Shown: positions 39,806 through 48,594 of the stretch, piece after piece
Position numbering within the stretch: the first letter of the stretch is position 1
Layout of the letters: every line of letters begins with the position of its first letter
Assembly: GCA_009838465.1 (NCBI GenBank)
Contig: VXRN01000017.1
Coordinates: forward strand, 43,033 to 107,032
From: Dehalococcoidia bacterium
Lineage (GTDB): Bacteria; Chloroflexota; Dehalococcoidia; Lucifugimonadales; UBA1123
Reading direction: 5' to 3'
DNA length: 64,000 bases
The notes under the pieces: model-generated
What the model saw: the letters and a program-made list of their open reading frames with translations, nothing else
Databases searched by the model: none
What the model was told of the DNA's origin: nothing
Position numbers and translations under genes: made by a program

Positions 39806-40996
39806 CTATACACCGGACAATGACGGCATCGCCCGAAGCCTGGTTACCAGGTCCGTCAGCGTATCCAGTAAATATTCCACCTCTTCGTCCGTATTGCCTT
39901 TTCCAACGGTAATACGCAGGCTGCCCTGTGCCAGATCCGCGGAAAGACCAATCGCAGTGAGAACATGCGAAGGTTCCAGTGAAGCGGCGGAACATGCGGA
40001 TCCGCTCGAGGCGCAGATTCCCGCAAAGTCCAGTCCGAGTAGAATGGGCTCGCCTTCCACGTTTTCGAACGACACATTGACATTATTAGGCAGCCTCTGG
40101 GTAGGATGTCCGTTCAGTCGAACGCCGTCCATACGCTCAAGGATACCGTGGATAATGCGATCCCTCAGCCTCGTGATGCGTGGAGTCACCTCTTCGCGTT
40201 CGGTATCCGCAAGCCGCATCGCTTCAGACAGGCCTACCACCCCCGGCAGATTTTCGGTGCCGGAGCGCCTGTCCCGCTCCTGGCCTCCGCCCATTATGAG
40301 CGGCTCAAAGGGCGTTCCACGTTTGATGTACAGCGCCCCTGAGCCCTTGGGACCCCCAAACTTGTGCGCGGAGAGGCTGAGCAGGTCCACCCCCAGTTTG
40401 CGAACGTTTACCTCTATGGCTCCTACCGCCTGGACCGCGTCAGTGTGCAGGTATATCTTTCTGCCAAAGCGCTGGGCCTCGCCCCGGAGGGCGGCCGCTA
40501 TCTCGGGTATCGGCTGGATGGTTCCTATCTCATTGTTCGCGAGCATGACGCTGACCAGTACGGTTCGATCCGTAACGGCGGCAGCCACATCACCCGGGTT
40601 GACCAAGCCGTCTCCGTCCACTGAAAGATATGTAACGTCGAAGCCGAATTGCTCAAGCTGGTGGCACGTGTGCAGTACCGCGTGGTGCTCGATGGAACTA
40701 GTGATGATGTGGTTGCCTACATTCCTGAGGGCGAAGGCGACACCCTTGAGGGCGGCGTTATCCGACTCTGTTCCGCCGGAGGTGAAGACTATCTCGCTGG
40801 AGCGGCCGCCGAGCGACTTTGCCACCGCGCGCCTGGAGTCGTCCAGGACTCCCCTGCTCTGTTGCGCGAGCTCGTAAATGCTGGAGGCATTGCCGAAGTA
40901 TTCTGTGAAGTATGGAAACATCGCGCGAACCACCTCCGCCCTTACAGGTGTGGTCGCCGCATTGTCCATATATATTACCCTGTTGGTCAGAGCCAT
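39806..40996 (-). CDS. Cysteine desulfurase (NifS/IscS family)
   Basis: 396 aa from ATG 40996. PLP lysine is in [22 protein letters not shown] (about residue 202); the substrate-attacking cysteine is in [17 protein letters not shown] (about 324). [16 protein letters not shown] begins the fold. It moves sulfur from cysteine to Fe-S scaffolds or tRNA thiolation. It can also mobilise selenium for SelD, relevant in this Sec-using genome. No iscU is adjacent. Confidence 0.9.
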   Translation of the reverse strand: MALTNRVIYMDNAATTPVRAEVVRAMFPYFTEYFGNASSIYELAQQSRGVLDDSRRAVAKSLGGRSSEIVFTSGGTESDNAALKGVAFALRNVGNHIITSSIEHHAVLHTCHQLEQFGFDVTYLSVDGDGLVNPGDVAAAVTDRTVLVSVMLANNEIGTIQPIPEIAAALRGEAQRFGRKIYLHTDAVQAVGAIEVNVRKLGVDLLSLSAHKFGGPKGSGALYIKRGTPFEPLIMGGGQERDRRSGTENLPGVVGLSEAMRLADTEREEVTPRITRLRDRIIHGILERMDGVRLNGHPTQRLPNNVNVSFENVEGEPILLGLDFAGICASSGSACSAASLEPSHVLTAIGLSADLAQGSLRITVGKGNTDEEVEYLLDTLTDLVTRLRAMPSLSGV

Positions 40997-41055
40997 GGGG
41001 TACACCTACCCTGGGATTTTTGTCGCACAGCCGCGTGAACAATTGTACCACGAAC

Positions 41056-41988
41056 TCACTTCCACCCGGCTGCGACGTATCCCATAATCTTATACGCAAG
41101 CCTGGCCGCTGTTGAAGAGCAGGCCACAGGTCCCTCTTCAGGACTCAACTCTACTATGTCGAAACCGACGACATTCTTCCTGGCCGCCACCTCTCTGAGC
41201 AGGCTTGTCAATTCCCACCACGTCATTCCGCCGGGCTCCGGCGTTCCGACAGCGGACATAATTGAAGGGTCCGCAACATCCAGGTCAATAGAGATATACA
41301 CGTTAGACGACAGACGACCGCAGACATCAGCGTTCAGCGCTTCGCTGTCCCTGCCGGGGGGCCAGTAGAAGATGGGAATCTTGCGGGAAACCGCGAAATC
41401 ATATTCTCCCGAGCTAATCGAGCGCACGCCTACCTGGACGATGGGGCATAGCTCAGAAACTCTCATAGCGACGGAGGCGTGCCCCCATCGCGTGCCCATA
41501 TACGATTCCCTGAGGTCGGCATGGGCGTCCAGGTACAGGACGCTCAGGTCTTCAACGTGATCCGCGCAGGCTAGAACGGCCCCGACTGTAATCGTGTGCT
41601 CCCCGCCCAGCAGCACGGGCATCTTATCATCGTCCAGTACCTGTTCGATCAGGGCGCTGACCTGCCCTACGACCCGCTTAGGCCCTGACATATCGGGAGA
41701 CATCTCGTCGAGTGTGTATATGCCCCACTGTGAGGCATCTATACCCGTTTCGACGTCGAAGTCTTCGAGATGCCGGGAGGCGTCTATTATGGCCGCCGGG
41801 GCATACCTGGAACCCGACCTGAAGGATGTGGTGCTGTCGTACGGGACGGGGACGACGACAAACCGCGAGTCTTCGTAAACGTGTTCTTCCGGCGGGGTGT
41901 CCAGAAACGTCTGCCAGTTGTACCCGGTCCGCAACACGTCTTCGCTACTCGGCGCCGACAGCAGACCCGCGCAAACCGATACGTTCAC
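41056..41988 (-). CDS. speB: Agmatinase/arginase family ureohydrolase
   Basis: 310 aa. Mn-binding motifs are LGGEHTITVGA (His), LYLDAHADLRESY (DxHxD) and YISIDLDVADPS (DxD), in the proper order. Cleaves agmatine to putrescine and urea. The start overlaps the AdoMet decarboxylase end by 44 bases if ATG 41988 is used; a later GTG (41934) is possible. With speH it forms a polyamine operon. Confidence 0.85.
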   Translation of the reverse strand: MNVSVCAGLLSAPSSEDVLRTGYNWQTFLDTPPEEHVYEDSRFVVVPVPYDSTTSFRSGSRYAPAAIIDASRHLEDFDVETGIDASQWGIYTLDEMSPDMSGPKRVVGQVSALIEQVLDDDKMPVLLGGEHTITVGAVLACADHVEDLSVLYLDAHADLRESYMGTRWGHASVAMRVSELCPIVQVGVRSISSGEYDFAVSRKIPIFYWPPGRDSEALNADVCGRLSSNVYISIDLDVADPSIMSAVGTPEPGGMTWWELTSLLREVAARKNVVGFDIVELSPEEGPVACSSTAARLAYKIMGYVAAGWK

Positions 41989-42370
41989 GCACCATGCCGG
42001 AGTATGTCTCCCTGTCGCCGATATACTCCAGTCCCCTTTCGAGCAGGCAGGTTTCCATTTCGCTCAGGCCGAACAGCCGCTTGACGACGGTAAGAGACTC
42101 TTCCGCGTCGAATTCCTTGCAGGAGAAGATGTCTATGTTTACATAGCCGCGCTCGGGAAATGTGTGGATGGTGATATGGCTTTCGGCGATCAGAACGAAG
42201 CCCGAGAGTCCCCAGTCCCCGGGTTTCTGACCCCGATACGTATATACCTGGGGAGGCGCCACCTTGGTCATGCCAATCATGTCAGGGTAGTCCCTCAGAA
42301 AATCGTGAATGATCTCGGCGTTTCCCAGAGACTCGTAGTCTCCGCCGTAGCCGTCAATTACCAAGTGCAA
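41945..42370 (-). CDS. speH: S-adenosylmethionine decarboxylase proenzyme
   Basis: 141 aa, the SpeH-type short form. Self-cleavage site LIAESHITIHTFPERGYVNIDIFSC gives the pyruvoyl serine (S in ESH). Start is TTG 42370 with GGAG upstream; no ATG is available nearby. Supplies aminopropyl donor for spermidine. It is the first gene of the polyamine operon. Confidence 0.9.
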   Translation of the reverse strand: MHLVIDGYGGDYESLGNAEIIHDFLRDYPDMIGMTKVAPPQVYTYRGQKPGDWGLSGFVLIAESHITIHTFPERGYVNIDIFSCKEFDAEESLTVVKRLFGLSEMETCLLERGLEYIGDRETYSGMVRERIGLRGSAVGAE

Positions 42371-42392
42371 CTACATGATTCTCCGCAAAATA

Positions 42393-42441
42393 CATCCGGC
42401 CCGTTGGCAGCCAGTCCTTCGTCGAAACGAAATTGGCTGCC
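42393..42441. promoter_or_regulatory. Hairpin upstream of speH
   Basis: TTGGCAGCCA and TGGCTGCCCAA pair with a one-base bulge, 22 bases ahead of speH on the minus strand. It may be a 5' leader element. The remaining part of 42371-42765 holds no gene that can be supported. Confidence 0.45.
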
Positions 42442-42765
42442 CAAGTGGTAACTTAGCTTATCACTACTGCTAAAGTTGGGACAACAGCCTAGGTGAGACT
42501 TGGAACGACTAAGCGCAACCACCAGGGACTGCCTCTAGGGAATAATACGCCGGCCTGCCATGGGGACAGGGGCGTCAGCAGCTCAAAATTGGTAATCGGA
42601 TGACCCTCGAGCCCGGCGCTGGTCTTGATTAGCTGAAACAGCATCAATTAGAATCCGTAGGATTTCGTTCGATGCCTCGTTGAATCTGCCGGGGCCTCTT
42701 GTTCGTAATCGCTATCGAATCCAGTTCGTTGAACTTGAAATATCTGAACAGGACGGCGTAACGCC

Positions 42766-43707
42766 ATGATAGAAGTCAACGGCGTAACCAAATACTTCGG
42801 GAACTTTCCCGCGATAACCGACATCAATTTCCAAGTCGAGCAGGGTGAGGTTGTCGGATTCCTCGGACCAAACGGCGCCGGGAAGTCCACGACGATGAAG
42901 ATAATAACGGGATTCCTGCCGCCCACGAGCGGCTCCGCTTCGGTCGCGGGCTATGACATAGTGAACGAGTCTCTCGAAGCGAGAAGACATATCGGGTACC
43001 TGCCGGAGACCGTTCCTCTCTACACGGAGATGACAGTCCGTGAATACCTGGACTACATGGGCAGACTGCGTGGTATGACGTCGGACAGGGTCCGCGCGCG
43101 AATTGACGACGTGATCGACATCTGCCATCTCGAAGACTACTATACCTCGATAATCGGCAAGCTCTCCAAGGGATTCCGACAGAGGCTCGGAATAGCCCAG
43201 GCGATCCTCCACGAGCCGGACGTGCTGGTGCTGGATGAGCCGACTATCGGTATTGACCCGATACAGGTGGTCGAAACCCGCCAACTCATAAAGGATCTGG
43301 GCGGAGACCACACGCTGATAGTAAGCACACACATCCTTCCCGAAGTCAGCCAGCTCTGCGAGCGCGTGATCGTCATTAACGAAGGCGAGATAGTCGCAAC
43401 CGACGACCCCGAGAATCTCGCAAAGCGCCTCCTTGGAAGGGAGCGCGTGGACTTGCAGGTCAAGGGAGCCCAACAGGAAGTGATTGCCGCGCTCGAAAGC
43501 GTGGAGGGCGTGGAAGAGGTCCGCCGCATCAACATAGAGCGTGGTGTAATCCCACAGTACCGGGTCGAATCCGAATCCGGCATGGAGATAAGGGCGGCGC
43601 TCGCACAGAAAGTAATCGAGGGCGGGTGGGAGCTCCACAGGCTGGAGGCCGTCACCATGTCTCTGGAAGAGATTTTCCTCAAACTTACCACCGAGGACGA
43701 AGAGTGA
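42766..43707 (+). CDS. ABC transporter ATP-binding protein (GldA-like)
   Basis: 313 aa. Walker A GFLGPNGAGKSTTMKII (about residues 31-46), signature LSKGFRQRLGIAQAIL (about 134-149) and Walker B VLVLDEPTIGIDP (about 155-167) are all intact. The C-terminal 90 residues follow the GldA/CcmA/NatA layout. It energises the permease encoded next, whose GTG overlaps its stop. No helper regulators are seen. Confidence 0.9.
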   Translation: MIEVNGVTKYFGNFPAITDINFQVEQGEVVGFLGPNGAGKSTTMKIITGFLPPTSGSASVAGYDIVNESLEARRHIGYLPETVPLYTEMTVREYLDYMGRLRGMTSDRVRARIDDVIDICHLEDYYTSIIGKLSKGFRQRLGIAQAILHEPDVLVLDEPTIGIDPIQVVETRQLIKDLGGDHTLIVSTHILPEVSQLCERVIVINEGEIVATDDPENLAKRLLGRERVDLQVKGAQQEVIAALESVEGVEEVRRINIERGVIPQYRVESESGMEIRAALAQKVIEGGWELHRLEAVTMSLEEIFLKLTTEDEE

Positions 43708-44414
43708 ACACATTTCACATAGCCCTGAAAGAGAGCAAGCTGTATTTCGCAACGCCCGCGGCCTATATAGTAGGCGCGATGTTTCTGGCCCTTACAGGCG
43801 TGTTCTTCGTATTCGACATCACCGCTCCATTCGCCGAGGCCAGCGTTCGGGGGATAGTTGACTGGGCCAGCTTCTTCATCATATTCCTCGCTCCGCTTCT
43901 CACGATGAAACTTCTTGCCGAGGAGCAAAAGCTGGGCACTCTCGAGCTCCTGCTAACCTCTCCCGTCAGAGACTGGGAAGTGGTTATCGGAAAGTACATT
44001 GCCAGTCTTCTCATACTGCTGGCGATTGTTGCCGTAACTCTTTACTACGTGCTACTTCTCTATGTGTTCGGCGAGCCGGACACGGGTCCTATCTTGAGCG
44101 GCTACCTGGGACTGATCCTGTATGGCGCAGCCGCTCTTGGCATAGGTATGCTTGGGTCTTCTATTTCGAGCAACCAGATTGTATCCGCAGTCGTTGGGAT
44201 CGCCATCCTCCTCATGCTCTCGTATGTACATCTCATAGGGGGAATAGTAACGGGGCTGGCTTCGTCCATACTGGACGGCATGTCAATGAATCAACATATA
44301 GCAGACTTCAGTCGCGGCGTGATTGATACCTCGAGCGTGGTCTTCTTCCTGTCTCTGGCTGCGGTCTTCATCTTCCTGACAATTCGATCTCTGGAAACGC
44401 GCAGGTGGCGATAA
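43704..44414 (+). CDS. ABC transporter permease (GldF-like)
   Basis: 236 aa from GTG 43704, overlapping the ATPase stop (GTGA). Six hydrophobic segments with the typical motif FFIIFLAPLLTMKLLAEEQKLGTLELLLTSPVRDWEVVIGKY (about residues 55-97), shared by ABC-2 type permeases such as GldF. It should sit in the inner membrane. Confidence 0.88.
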   Translation: MNTFHIALKESKLYFATPAAYIVGAMFLALTGVFFVFDITAPFAEASVRGIVDWASFFIIFLAPLLTMKLLAEEQKLGTLELLLTSPVRDWEVVIGKYIASLLILLAIVAVTLYYVLLLYVFGEPDTGPILSGYLGLILYGAAALGIGMLGSSISSNQIVSAVVGIAILLMLSYVHLIGGIVTGLASSILDGMSMNQHIADFSRGVIDTSSVVFFLSLAAVFIFLTIRSLETRRWR

Positions 44415-46070
44415 TTGGCAAGGCAGTCTGATAGAAGAGCGGCCCTGAGCCTGGATCTCTTAGAATCTCTCAAGTCAACAGGTTTCTGGAGCGCAATCGG
44501 CGCGGTCGTAGGCGTAATCGCCACGGTCGCCGGTATCGTCGTCTTCCTCACGGTGGACGAACTCAGGAATTTCGCGGTCTCGGTCCTGATAATAGGGCTG
44601 GTACTGCTGTTCATTGCCCTGGTTCTGTCCCCTCGCGCCATCGCAGTCTTCATGGCGGGCCGCCAGGGGCGTTATGGCGCTAACATAGCCGTGATGACGC
44701 TGGCGTTCTTCGTCATAATGATATTGATTAATTTCCTGCTGTTTCGCAGCCCGACCAGGGTTGACGTGACCGCCACGCGGGTGTTCAGCCTATCCCAGCA
44801 GACGGTACAGGTGCTGGAAACGCTGGACAAGCCGGTCAGGGCAAACGCCTTCTTCGTTCCGACTGACACGAGGACCGCGTTCGACCAGCAGCAGGCCGAA
44901 GACCTGCTGAATGAATTCTCGCGCCGGAGTTCCAACTTCGCCTACCGGTTCATAGACCCCGAACTAAACCGGAGCGTAGCCGTTCAGTATGACGTCCGCG
45001 ACTATCCGGTGGTCGTTTTCGAAGACTTGGAAACGGAGGCCCAGCAGAGCATCTTCACCCTGACGGAGCAGGACTTCGTGACCGGAATCCTGGTAGCCAC
45101 CGGGGTACAGCAAAAGCGTATCTATTTCCTCACCGGACACCAGGAAGCGGCATTCACGCGCGACCCAGCGACCGGCGAGACGGATGAGGAAGGTCTTGAC
45201 TTCGCTCTTCAAGGGATGCAGAGGGACAACTACGAGGTCCGATCATTGAACCTGAAACAGGATGGTCAGGTGCCGGAAGATGCGGCCATCCTGATCATAG
45301 CCGGCCCCAAGCGCGATCTGGATTCGGAAGAAATGGACGCCATCATGGGCTACCTGATAGGGGGCGGCAAGATGGTGATTCTGCTTGATCCGGACGCTCC
45401 CGACTCGTACCGGCAGTTGCTTGCGGAATGGGGTCTGCTTATCGGCAAGAATCCAATCGCGGATCTGATTAGCAACGTGGCGGGTGAAGCCAAGTCGCCG
45501 ATGGCCCAGAAGTCAAACGCACAATTCGTTTCGAGCGGACTGACCGGCGTGCCAATCGTTGATCAGTTAAACGTCGTGTTCTTCACTGACGCAACGGCGG
45601 TACAGCCCATCATTCCGATGGAGGACATTCCGCCTTACATGACATACGGCTCCTTGACTCACACGACCCCCGCAAGCTGGCTAGAGACTCATCCCGAAGA
45701 AGTGAACTACGATCCCGGGGACGATCTCCAGGGGCCATTCGACGTCGGGGCGGTCATTCAGGCGGGAGGCACCCTGACTGGCCAGCCGGTCACCGCGGAC
45801 GACACTGTGGCCAAGATCGTGGTGTTTGGAGATTCGGACTTTGCCAGGAACAAGTTCTTCTTCAGCCAGGATAACTCAGACCTCCTGCTCAACTCGGTCA
45901 ACTGGCTCGCCGAAGACTACGAATTGATTTCAATCAGACCCAAACTCATTCCCTTCAGGGAGTTGGTGGTGAACCAGCGAGAGAGAGACTTCATCAAGTG
46001 GTCGAGCTGGTTCGTTCCGCCTGTAATCATGCTTATACTTGCAATCTTCGTGTGGTGGAGGCGCCGGTAA
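44415..46070 (+). CDS. GldG-like ABC-associated substrate-binding protein
   Basis: 551 aa from TTG 44415, directly after the permease stop. Two N-terminal hydrophobic segments, a third near residue 90 and one C-terminal span (WFVPPVIMLILAIFVWW) enclose a periplasmic-type region with VDVTATRVFSLSQQTVQVLETLDKP and KRIYFLTGHQEAAF, the pattern of GldG/DUF4350 proteins. The three Gld-like genes with the DUF4340 gene form one operon. Confidence 0.85.
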   Translation: MARQSDRRAALSLDLLESLKSTGFWSAIGAVVGVIATVAGIVVFLTVDELRNFAVSVLIIGLVLLFIALVLSPRAIAVFMAGRQGRYGANIAVMTLAFFVIMILINFLLFRSPTRVDVTATRVFSLSQQTVQVLETLDKPVRANAFFVPTDTRTAFDQQQAEDLLNEFSRRSSNFAYRFIDPELNRSVAVQYDVRDYPVVVFEDLETEAQQSIFTLTEQDFVTGILVATGVQQKRIYFLTGHQEAAFTRDPATGETDEEGLDFALQGMQRDNYEVRSLNLKQDGQVPEDAAILIIAGPKRDLDSEEMDAIMGYLIGGGKMVILLDPDAPDSYRQLLAEWGLLIGKNPIADLISNVAGEAKSPMAQKSNAQFVSSGLTGVPIVDQLNVVFFTDATAVQPIIPMEDIPPYMTYGSLTHTTPASWLETHPEEVNYDPGDDLQGPFDVGAVIQAGGTLTGQPVTADDTVAKIVVFGDSDFARNKFFFSQDNSDLLLNSVNWLAEDYELISIRPKLIPFRELVVNQRERDFIKWSSWFVPPVIMLILAIFVWWRRR

Positions 46071-46082
46071 CAGGCGGCAGAT

Positions 46083-47120
46083 ATGAACTGGAAATTTACC
46101 GCAGCGCTGGTAGTAGTCGCGGTTGCGATTGGGGCGGTCGTTTATTTCAATCCCTTCGCGGGTGAGGAAGACAGACCACCAAAGGACCCGTGGTTCTACC
46201 AGGTCAGCTTTGACGACATCATTCATATCAAGGTTCAGTCGGGCGACAACGTGGAGAGTTTCACCAAGATCGGCGAAGCATCATGGGTGTTCGACAGCCT
46301 GGAAGGCATTCCTCCCTCTCATTTGCGATGGGGCGGAATAGTTCTGCTTCTCAGCGGGCCGCAGACCAGTCGCGACGACATCAGAGTTGAAAGGCGCACC
46401 ATAGATGACCCGGCGCAGTACGGGCTCGATGATCCGGGGCTCATCGTCAATCTTGGACTCACTGGCGACCGAGATTTGGAGTTCAGACTGGGCCACAAGA
46501 CTGTCGACGGAAATAGCAGCTACGGCCAGGTCATCGGGTTTCCTCAGTTGTTCCTGATAGCCGACATCTGGGGAGACGTGCTCGGCAGGCTCGCAAACGA
46601 ACCTCCCTTTCCAAAGTGGTGGGAGGTGCGAGATCCCGAGACAATCGCCGAGGTCAATATCGTCCTGGGCACTCCCGGTAAAATGGACCCCCCATACCTG
46701 CGAATTCAGCAGAAGGACGGGGAGTGGTCCGCGCGGCACTTCACCCATGACACTGATAACCGACCCCTGGATGAAGAGGTGTGGGCGTCCGATTACATTC
46801 CTATCATAGGCGGGCCGGGGAATATCAAGGTCGCGGAGTACAGGGTGCGAGACCGCGACTACGTGGACTGGGGCATTGATCAAGACGGCCTCTCGATAGA
46901 GATTCGCTTTTCGGGGCTGACGGAGCGAGGCACCAGGTTCGTCGACGGCGTCCTTTTCCTGATCGGAAACAAGACGGAGGACGGCAAACACTACTTCGCT
47001 GTCCCGGCTTCCGATCAGACCCTTGTTCCGATACTTCTGATTGACGCAGAGTGGGCCGACACGCTGTTCAACCTGGTTGACAACGTTCCATACGCGGAAG
47101 AGGCGGCGCAGTCGGGATAG
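46083..47120 (+). CDS. DUF4340 domain protein
   Basis: 345 aa. One N-terminal span (TAALVVVAVAIGAVVYF), then an exported domain with repeats of the DUF4340 type: YQVSFDDIIHIKVQSGDNVESFTKIGEASWVFDS and YGLDDPGLIVNLGLTGDRDLEFRLG. It sits 12 bp downstream of the GldG-like gene; DUF4340 and GldG genes usually travel together. Function is unknown. Confidence 0.85.
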   Translation: MNWKFTAALVVVAVAIGAVVYFNPFAGEEDRPPKDPWFYQVSFDDIIHIKVQSGDNVESFTKIGEASWVFDSLEGIPPSHLRWGGIVLLLSGPQTSRDDIRVERRTIDDPAQYGLDDPGLIVNLGLTGDRDLEFRLGHKTVDGNSSYGQVIGFPQLFLIADIWGDVLGRLANEPPFPKWWEVRDPETIAEVNIVLGTPGKMDPPYLRIQQKDGEWSARHFTHDTDNRPLDEEVWASDYIPIIGGPGNIKVAEYRVRDRDYVDWGIDQDGLSIEIRFSGLTERGTRFVDGVLFLIGNKTEDGKHYFAVPASDQTLVPILLIDAEWADTLFNLVDNVPYAEEAAQSG

Positions 47121-47231
47121 TCTCTCCCCTCGTCTTTCACACTACCCCAAGACGGGATATACTTGTGCCGCAAATAACTCCCAGGCCGTTTAATCACGCA
47201 CCGATTCAGAGCACACTCGAGGTCTCCTTCA

Positions 47232-48482
47232 TTGAACGCTGAGATAATTTCCGTCGGAACTGAACTGCTCATGGGCGAGATAGTGGACACTAATTCTTCT
47301 TATCTCGCCGACGAACTTGCCAAGATAGGCGTGGACCTGCACTGGGCCACGAAAGTCGGCGACCATCCGGGACGGCTTGAGGAGGCTATTGAGCGGGCGT
47401 TAGACAGGTCGGAAATCACTATTACCACCGGAGGGCTGGGACCAACATCCGACGACCTTACAAGGGAGTCAATAGCCGCTGTCCTGGGCGAAGGTATGGA
47501 GGTTCAGGATGACCTGCTGGCGCACCTCACGTCTCAGTTCGAGAGCCGCGGAGTCAAGATGCCCGCCACGAACATCAAGCAGGCGACCCTGATCCCATCA
47601 GCGAAGGTCATCCCCAACCCGATGGGGACCGCGCCGGGATGGTGGGTGGAGAAGAACGGTCACGTTATCGCGGCGATGCCCGGCCCTCCCAGGGAAATCA
47701 GCCATATGTGGGACAACGAAGTTGGCCCCCGCCTGCGCTCGCTCAACCCGGAAATCGCAATAGTTACGCGTACGCTGAAGACCTTCGGGATCACGGAGGG
47801 AGGGCTCGACGAAATGCTGTCCCCTCTCTTCGAGAGTGATAACCCTAATCTGGGCATCTACTCCAAGCAGGACGGGATACACCTCCGCGCTATTGCAAGC
47901 GCGTCCACGCAGGGAGAGGCCCAGGCTCTCATTGAGCCAATGGAGCGCGAGATACGGAAGATAGCGGGCCACGCTATCTGGGGCGAAGACGATGACACTC
48001 CCGTGTCGGCGGCGCTGGACGCTCTTTCGGAAAAGGATCTGACACTGGCTATTGCCGAGGGATTCACCGGCGGGCTGCTGTCCAGCACTGTGCTGGAATC
48101 GGCATCCGCTTCCGGCGTCCTGGCGGGAAGCATAGTAGTCACCGGCGGCGATTCGGACAGACTCATACTGGGCCTGTCGGTTGCCGACCCGGATAGTCCG
48201 CAGCCCGAGGATGCCTCCAACTTGGCCCTTGCCGCCAGGGACAGGCTCCGCGCGGACATCGGTCTCGCCATGACGCCGCTGGTGTCCAGGGAGACCGGGG
48301 ACTCCGGCCCTGTCGGAACGACGCATATAGGCGTAGCGACAAGCGACGAGGTATTCGTTCGCTCCGGCCACTACCCCACCCGTCGGCTGCGCATCCGGGA
48401 GCGCGCCGTAACCCACGCTCTGCTTGAACTCGCCAGATGCCTGGAAACGGGATCCGGCGGTCATGAGTCGCGCTGGGGCTAG
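47232..48482 (+). CDS. cinA: CinA family protein
   Basis: 416 aa from TTG 47232. The N-terminal MoCF-like domain is well kept (SVGTELLMGEIVDTNSSYLADEL, TTGGLGPTSDDLTRE). The C-terminal PncC-type deamidase domain has AEGFTGGLLSSTVL in place of AESCTGGLLA and lacks the usual GGVV.Y.N..K, so NMN deamidase activity is doubtful. Usual roles are pyridine nucleotide repair and competence; here only the N-terminal pyrophosphatase-type half looks active. Confidence 0.85.
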   Translation: MNAEIISVGTELLMGEIVDTNSSYLADELAKIGVDLHWATKVGDHPGRLEEAIERALDRSEITITTGGLGPTSDDLTRESIAAVLGEGMEVQDDLLAHLTSQFESRGVKMPATNIKQATLIPSAKVIPNPMGTAPGWWVEKNGHVIAAMPGPPREISHMWDNEVGPRLRSLNPEIAIVTRTLKTFGITEGGLDEMLSPLFESDNPNLGIYSKQDGIHLRAIASASTQGEAQALIEPMEREIRKIAGHAIWGEDDDTPVSAALDALSEKDLTLAIAEGFTGGLLSSTVLESASASGVLAGSIVVTGGDSDRLILGLSVADPDSPQPEDASNLALAARDRLRADIGLAMTPLVSRETGDSGPVGTTHIGVATSDEVFVRSGHYPTRRLRIRERAVTHALLELARCLETGSGGHESRWG

Positions 48483-48518
48483 CGGTACTTCCCGCGTTAA
48501 GCGAATAGCGCTTACGAA

Positions 48519-48547
48519 AAGGGGCGTCCGTATATCGGACGCCCCTT
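48519..48547. terminator. Bidirectional terminator between cinA and norD-like gene
   Basis: AAGGGGCGTCCG and CGGACGCCCCTT form a perfect 12-bp stem with loop TATAT, followed by CTG TTGC. Genes on both sides converge on it. Confidence 0.85.
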
Positions 48548-48594
48548 CTGTTGCAAATTCAACTTAAACCGGGCTGTGTCACAAAAGCAACGAC

